A DNA stretch of 8,152 nt, taken from contig JAILQA010000250.1 of the NCBI GenBank assembly GCA_024699205.1, forward strand, positions 1 through 8,152, in the 5' to 3' direction. Below the pieces are notes generated by a model. That model had not been told where the DNA came from and ran no database searches. It saw only the letters and a program-made list of their open reading frames with translations. The translations under genes were made by a program, and so were the position numbers. Below, piece after piece: positions 6,954-8,152 of the stretch (within the stretch, counting starts at the first letter, position 1; every line of letters starts with the position of its first letter). The DNA is from Treponema sp. (GTDB lineage: Bacteria > Spirochaetota > Spirochaetia > Treponematales > Treponemataceae).

Positions 6954-6960
6954 CTTTTTC

Positions 6961-7638
6961 ATGAAAAATACACCTAAATATGCTCTTGCAATTTTTGATA
7001 TGGATGGGACAATCCTTAATACTATAGATGATTTAGCGGATTCGCTGAATGTTATTTTGGAGCGGTATTCAATGCCGTTGCACACGGTTGACCAGGTGCG
7101 CTTTATGGTTGGAAACGGGATTCCAAAGCTGATTGAGCGCGCTATTCCGGACGGACGTGATAATCCAAAGTTTGATGAAATCCTTAAAGAATACATTGCC
7201 TATTACGAGGAACATTCCGCTATAAAAACACGGCCTTATGATGGAATTGTGGAGGCTGTAAAATCCTTGCGTAAATCTGGAGTTAAGATTGCCGTTAATA
7301 CGAACAAGGTGGAAGCGGCGGCTCTCGATTTGGTTGCTAAATATTTTCCAGATTGTTTTGACATTGTAAGTGGCAGTCGTCCGGGGCTTCCTCCAAAACC
7401 GGCTCCTGATGGGGTTTATGAAATTTTAAAACGGGCTGGAATTGACGGTAAAAGCCAAGGTCAGAAGGCAGTTTTTATTGGAGATTCTGACGTAGACTTG
7501 CAGACTGGTATAAATGCCGGCCTTGATGTAATCGGTGTAGACTGGGGCTTTAGGGGAAAAGCCTTTTTGCTGGAACACGGTGCAACAGAAGATAATATTG
7601 TAATGAAAGCTGATGAATTAGTTGAAAAAATCGGGTAG
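6961..7638 (+). CDS. HAD-superfamily hydrolase, phosphoglycolate phosphatase-like
   Basis: A 225-residue cytoplasmic phosphatase of the HAD superfamily with an alpha-helical cap after motif I, as in Gph, which hydrolyses 2-phosphoglycolate to glycolate. Motif I FDMDGTILNT gives the nucleophile Asp13 and acid/base Asp15; motif II is Thr114 in AVNTN; motif III is Lys146 in PPKPAPD; motif IV GDSDVDLQTG gives the Mg-binding Asp175 and Asp179. The cap (about residues 22-88) includes GNGIPKLIERAI, typical of the Gph/PgmB branch. HAD substrate ranges are broad, so a beta-phosphoglucomutase-like or general sugar-phosphate activity is possible. I chose the ATG at 6961 because motif I then falls at residue 13, as is usual; the TTG at 6901 would start translation inside the upstream hairpin. 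The gene appears to have its own promoter. Confidence 0.9.
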   Translation: MKNTPKYALAIFDMDGTILNTIDDLADSLNVILERYSMPLHTVDQVRFMVGNGIPKLIERAIPDGRDNPKFDEILKEYIAYYEEHSAIKTRPYDGIVEAVKSLRKSGVKIAVNTNKVEAAALDLVAKYFPDCFDIVSGSRPGLPPKPAPDGVYEILKRAGIDGKSQGQKAVFIGDSDVDLQTGINAGLDVIGVDWGFRGKAFLLEHGATEDNIVMKADELVEKIG

Positions 7639-7640
7639 AA

Positions 7641-7676
7641 AAAAGGGCTGTCCAATTTTTATTGGGCAGCCCTTTT
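7641..7676. terminator. Strong bidirectional intrinsic terminator
   Basis: AAAAGGGCTGTCCAAT (7641-7656) pairs with ATTGGGCAGCCCTTTT (7661-7676), a 16-bp stem with one G-T wobble and a 4-nt loop (TTTT). On the plus strand it ends in four T; on the minus strand it runs into six T. It lies between convergent genes, two bases after the phosphatase stop, and can serve both. Confidence 0.92.
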
Positions 7677-7687
7677 GGGTTATGATT

Positions 7688-7720
7688 TTATTTCCATCTT
7701 ATTTCCATCTTATTTCCATT
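7688..7720 (-). repeat. Three 11-bp tandem repeats carrying the stop codon of the barrel gene
   Basis: Units 7688-7698, 7699-7709 and 7710-7720 read TTATTTCCATC on the plus strand (the last ends in T). On the minus strand each holds TGGAAATAA, the last Trp-Lys-stop of the gene. Because 11 is not a multiple of 3, the three stops fall in three different frames. Confidence 0.9.
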
Positions 7721-8152
7721 TAACACCCACAAAGAATGAATAATACAATTCTGTGTCGTCAACTGGTGGCCACCAGGAAACTTTTTTGTTGTGAGTGCTG
7801 GCGGCAAAGGCGGCGTCGTTAACTCCTATGATATGAAGGTCTGTACTTGCTCCTGCAGAAACTTCAAAGTGTTTACCCCATAACCAGTTGGCAGTAACTC
7901 TGAGGGAAGGAATGAAGTTCTGTTCGTAAGAGTCTGAAACATCAATATCTACTGAATTATCTGAAACTGTGATTTCAATTGCGTCTCGGATGTTTATTAC
8001 AGATTTTGTCAAAAGTTCTATGTCGATGCTTGCATGTTTTGCTCTGAACTCTGTACCAATTCCTGCATAAGATAGTCCAATGTCAGATGTCCATTCAGAG
8101 AAGAGTTTATCAGAATGTGAGATTCCGACTGTGATATAGAAGTTTTTAGTTC
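7710..8152 (-). CDS. Probable outer-membrane beta-barrel protein, C-terminal part (5' end beyond window)
   Basis: The frame is open from the window edge to the TAA at 7710-7712, giving 146 residues of a longer protein. I do not recognise a named family. The visible part is rich in alternating polar/hydrophobic stretches with aromatic girdles, such as NFYITVGISHS, FIPSLRVTANWLWG, FEVSAGASTDLHIIG and the final YYSFFVGVKWK. This fits transmembrane beta-strands, and the gene end resembles a final barrel strand, although the last residue is Lys rather than Phe or Trp. The start lies outside the window; an internal TTG at 8012 is only an apparent start. The gene converges on the phosphatase and shares its terminator. 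Spirochaetes have many such poorly conserved surface proteins; that assignment is inference. Confidence 0.6.
   Translation of the reverse strand, partial: TKNFYITVGISHSDKLFSEWTSDIGLSYAGIGTEFRAKHASIDIELLTKSVINIRDAIEITVSDNSVDIDVSDSYEQNFIPSLRVTANWLWGKHFEVSAGASTDLHIIGVNDAAFAASTHNKKVSWWPPVDDTELYYSFFVGVKWK

Noticed and set aside
6901..6960. Upstream TTG extending the phosphatase by 20 residues
   Set aside because: It places the start inside the loop of the hairpin and pushes HAD motif I to about residue 33, unlike the family.
6813..7196. Minus-strand 127-codon open frame
   Set aside because: It crosses the SDR end, the hairpin, the phosphatase promoter and the phosphatase motif I region. The translation has no family features.

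Overview
The window looks like a moderately AT-rich bacterial chromosome segment. It most resembles a host-associated spirochaete of the Treponema type. That guess rests on the codon and spacer composition, the clpS-clpA pair, the YesM-type sensor kinase and a carboxy-terminal fragment resembling an outer-membrane beta-barrel. No rRNA or marker gene is present to prove it. I found no tRNA, CRISPR array, insertion sequence or phage gene.

Layout. From position 4653 leftward (minus strand) runs one compact operon: clpS, clpA, a membrane-anchored sugar-binding-type periplasmic protein, and a LytS/YesM-type sensor histidine kinase that leaves the window at position 1. Each gene overlaps the next (8, 14 and 4 nt). 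A protein-quality-control adaptor/unfoldase pair is thus probably co-transcribed with an extracytoplasmic ligand-sensing module. Rightward from a divergent promoter region (4654-4865) come a YqhD-like iron/zinc alcohol dehydrogenase (4866-6041), a short-chain dehydrogenase (6101-6853) and a HAD-family phosphatase resembling phosphoglycolate phosphatase (6961-7638). A strong hairpin at 7641-7676 separates the phosphatase from a convergent, 5'-truncated gene (7710-8152) that probably encodes the end of a beta-barrel protein.

How the genes work together. ClpS delivers N-end-rule substrates to the ClpA ring, which would feed a ClpP encoded elsewhere. The binding protein and kinase look like two parts of a three-component system, in which a membrane-tethered binding protein reports ligand to the kinase; a response regulator would be expected beyond the left edge. 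The dehydrogenase pair may reduce aldehydes or ketones with NADPH, and the phosphatase may be a housekeeping repair enzyme.

Most notable reading. Two genes, clpS and the HAD phosphatase, have a near-consensus sigma-70-type promoter (TTGTCA-17-TATATT and TTGCAA-17-TATAAT) whose predicted transcription start falls on, or one base before, the ATG, and neither has a Shine-Dalgarno sequence. This predicts leaderless mRNAs, whereas the kinase, clpA, the alcohol dehydrogenase and the SDR in the same window all have clear Shine-Dalgarno sites. Other curiosities are a five-copy heptamer array in front of the SDR gene, an 11-bp triplication that puts a stop codon in all three frames at the end of the barrel gene, and a hairpin that overlaps the phosphatase promoter.
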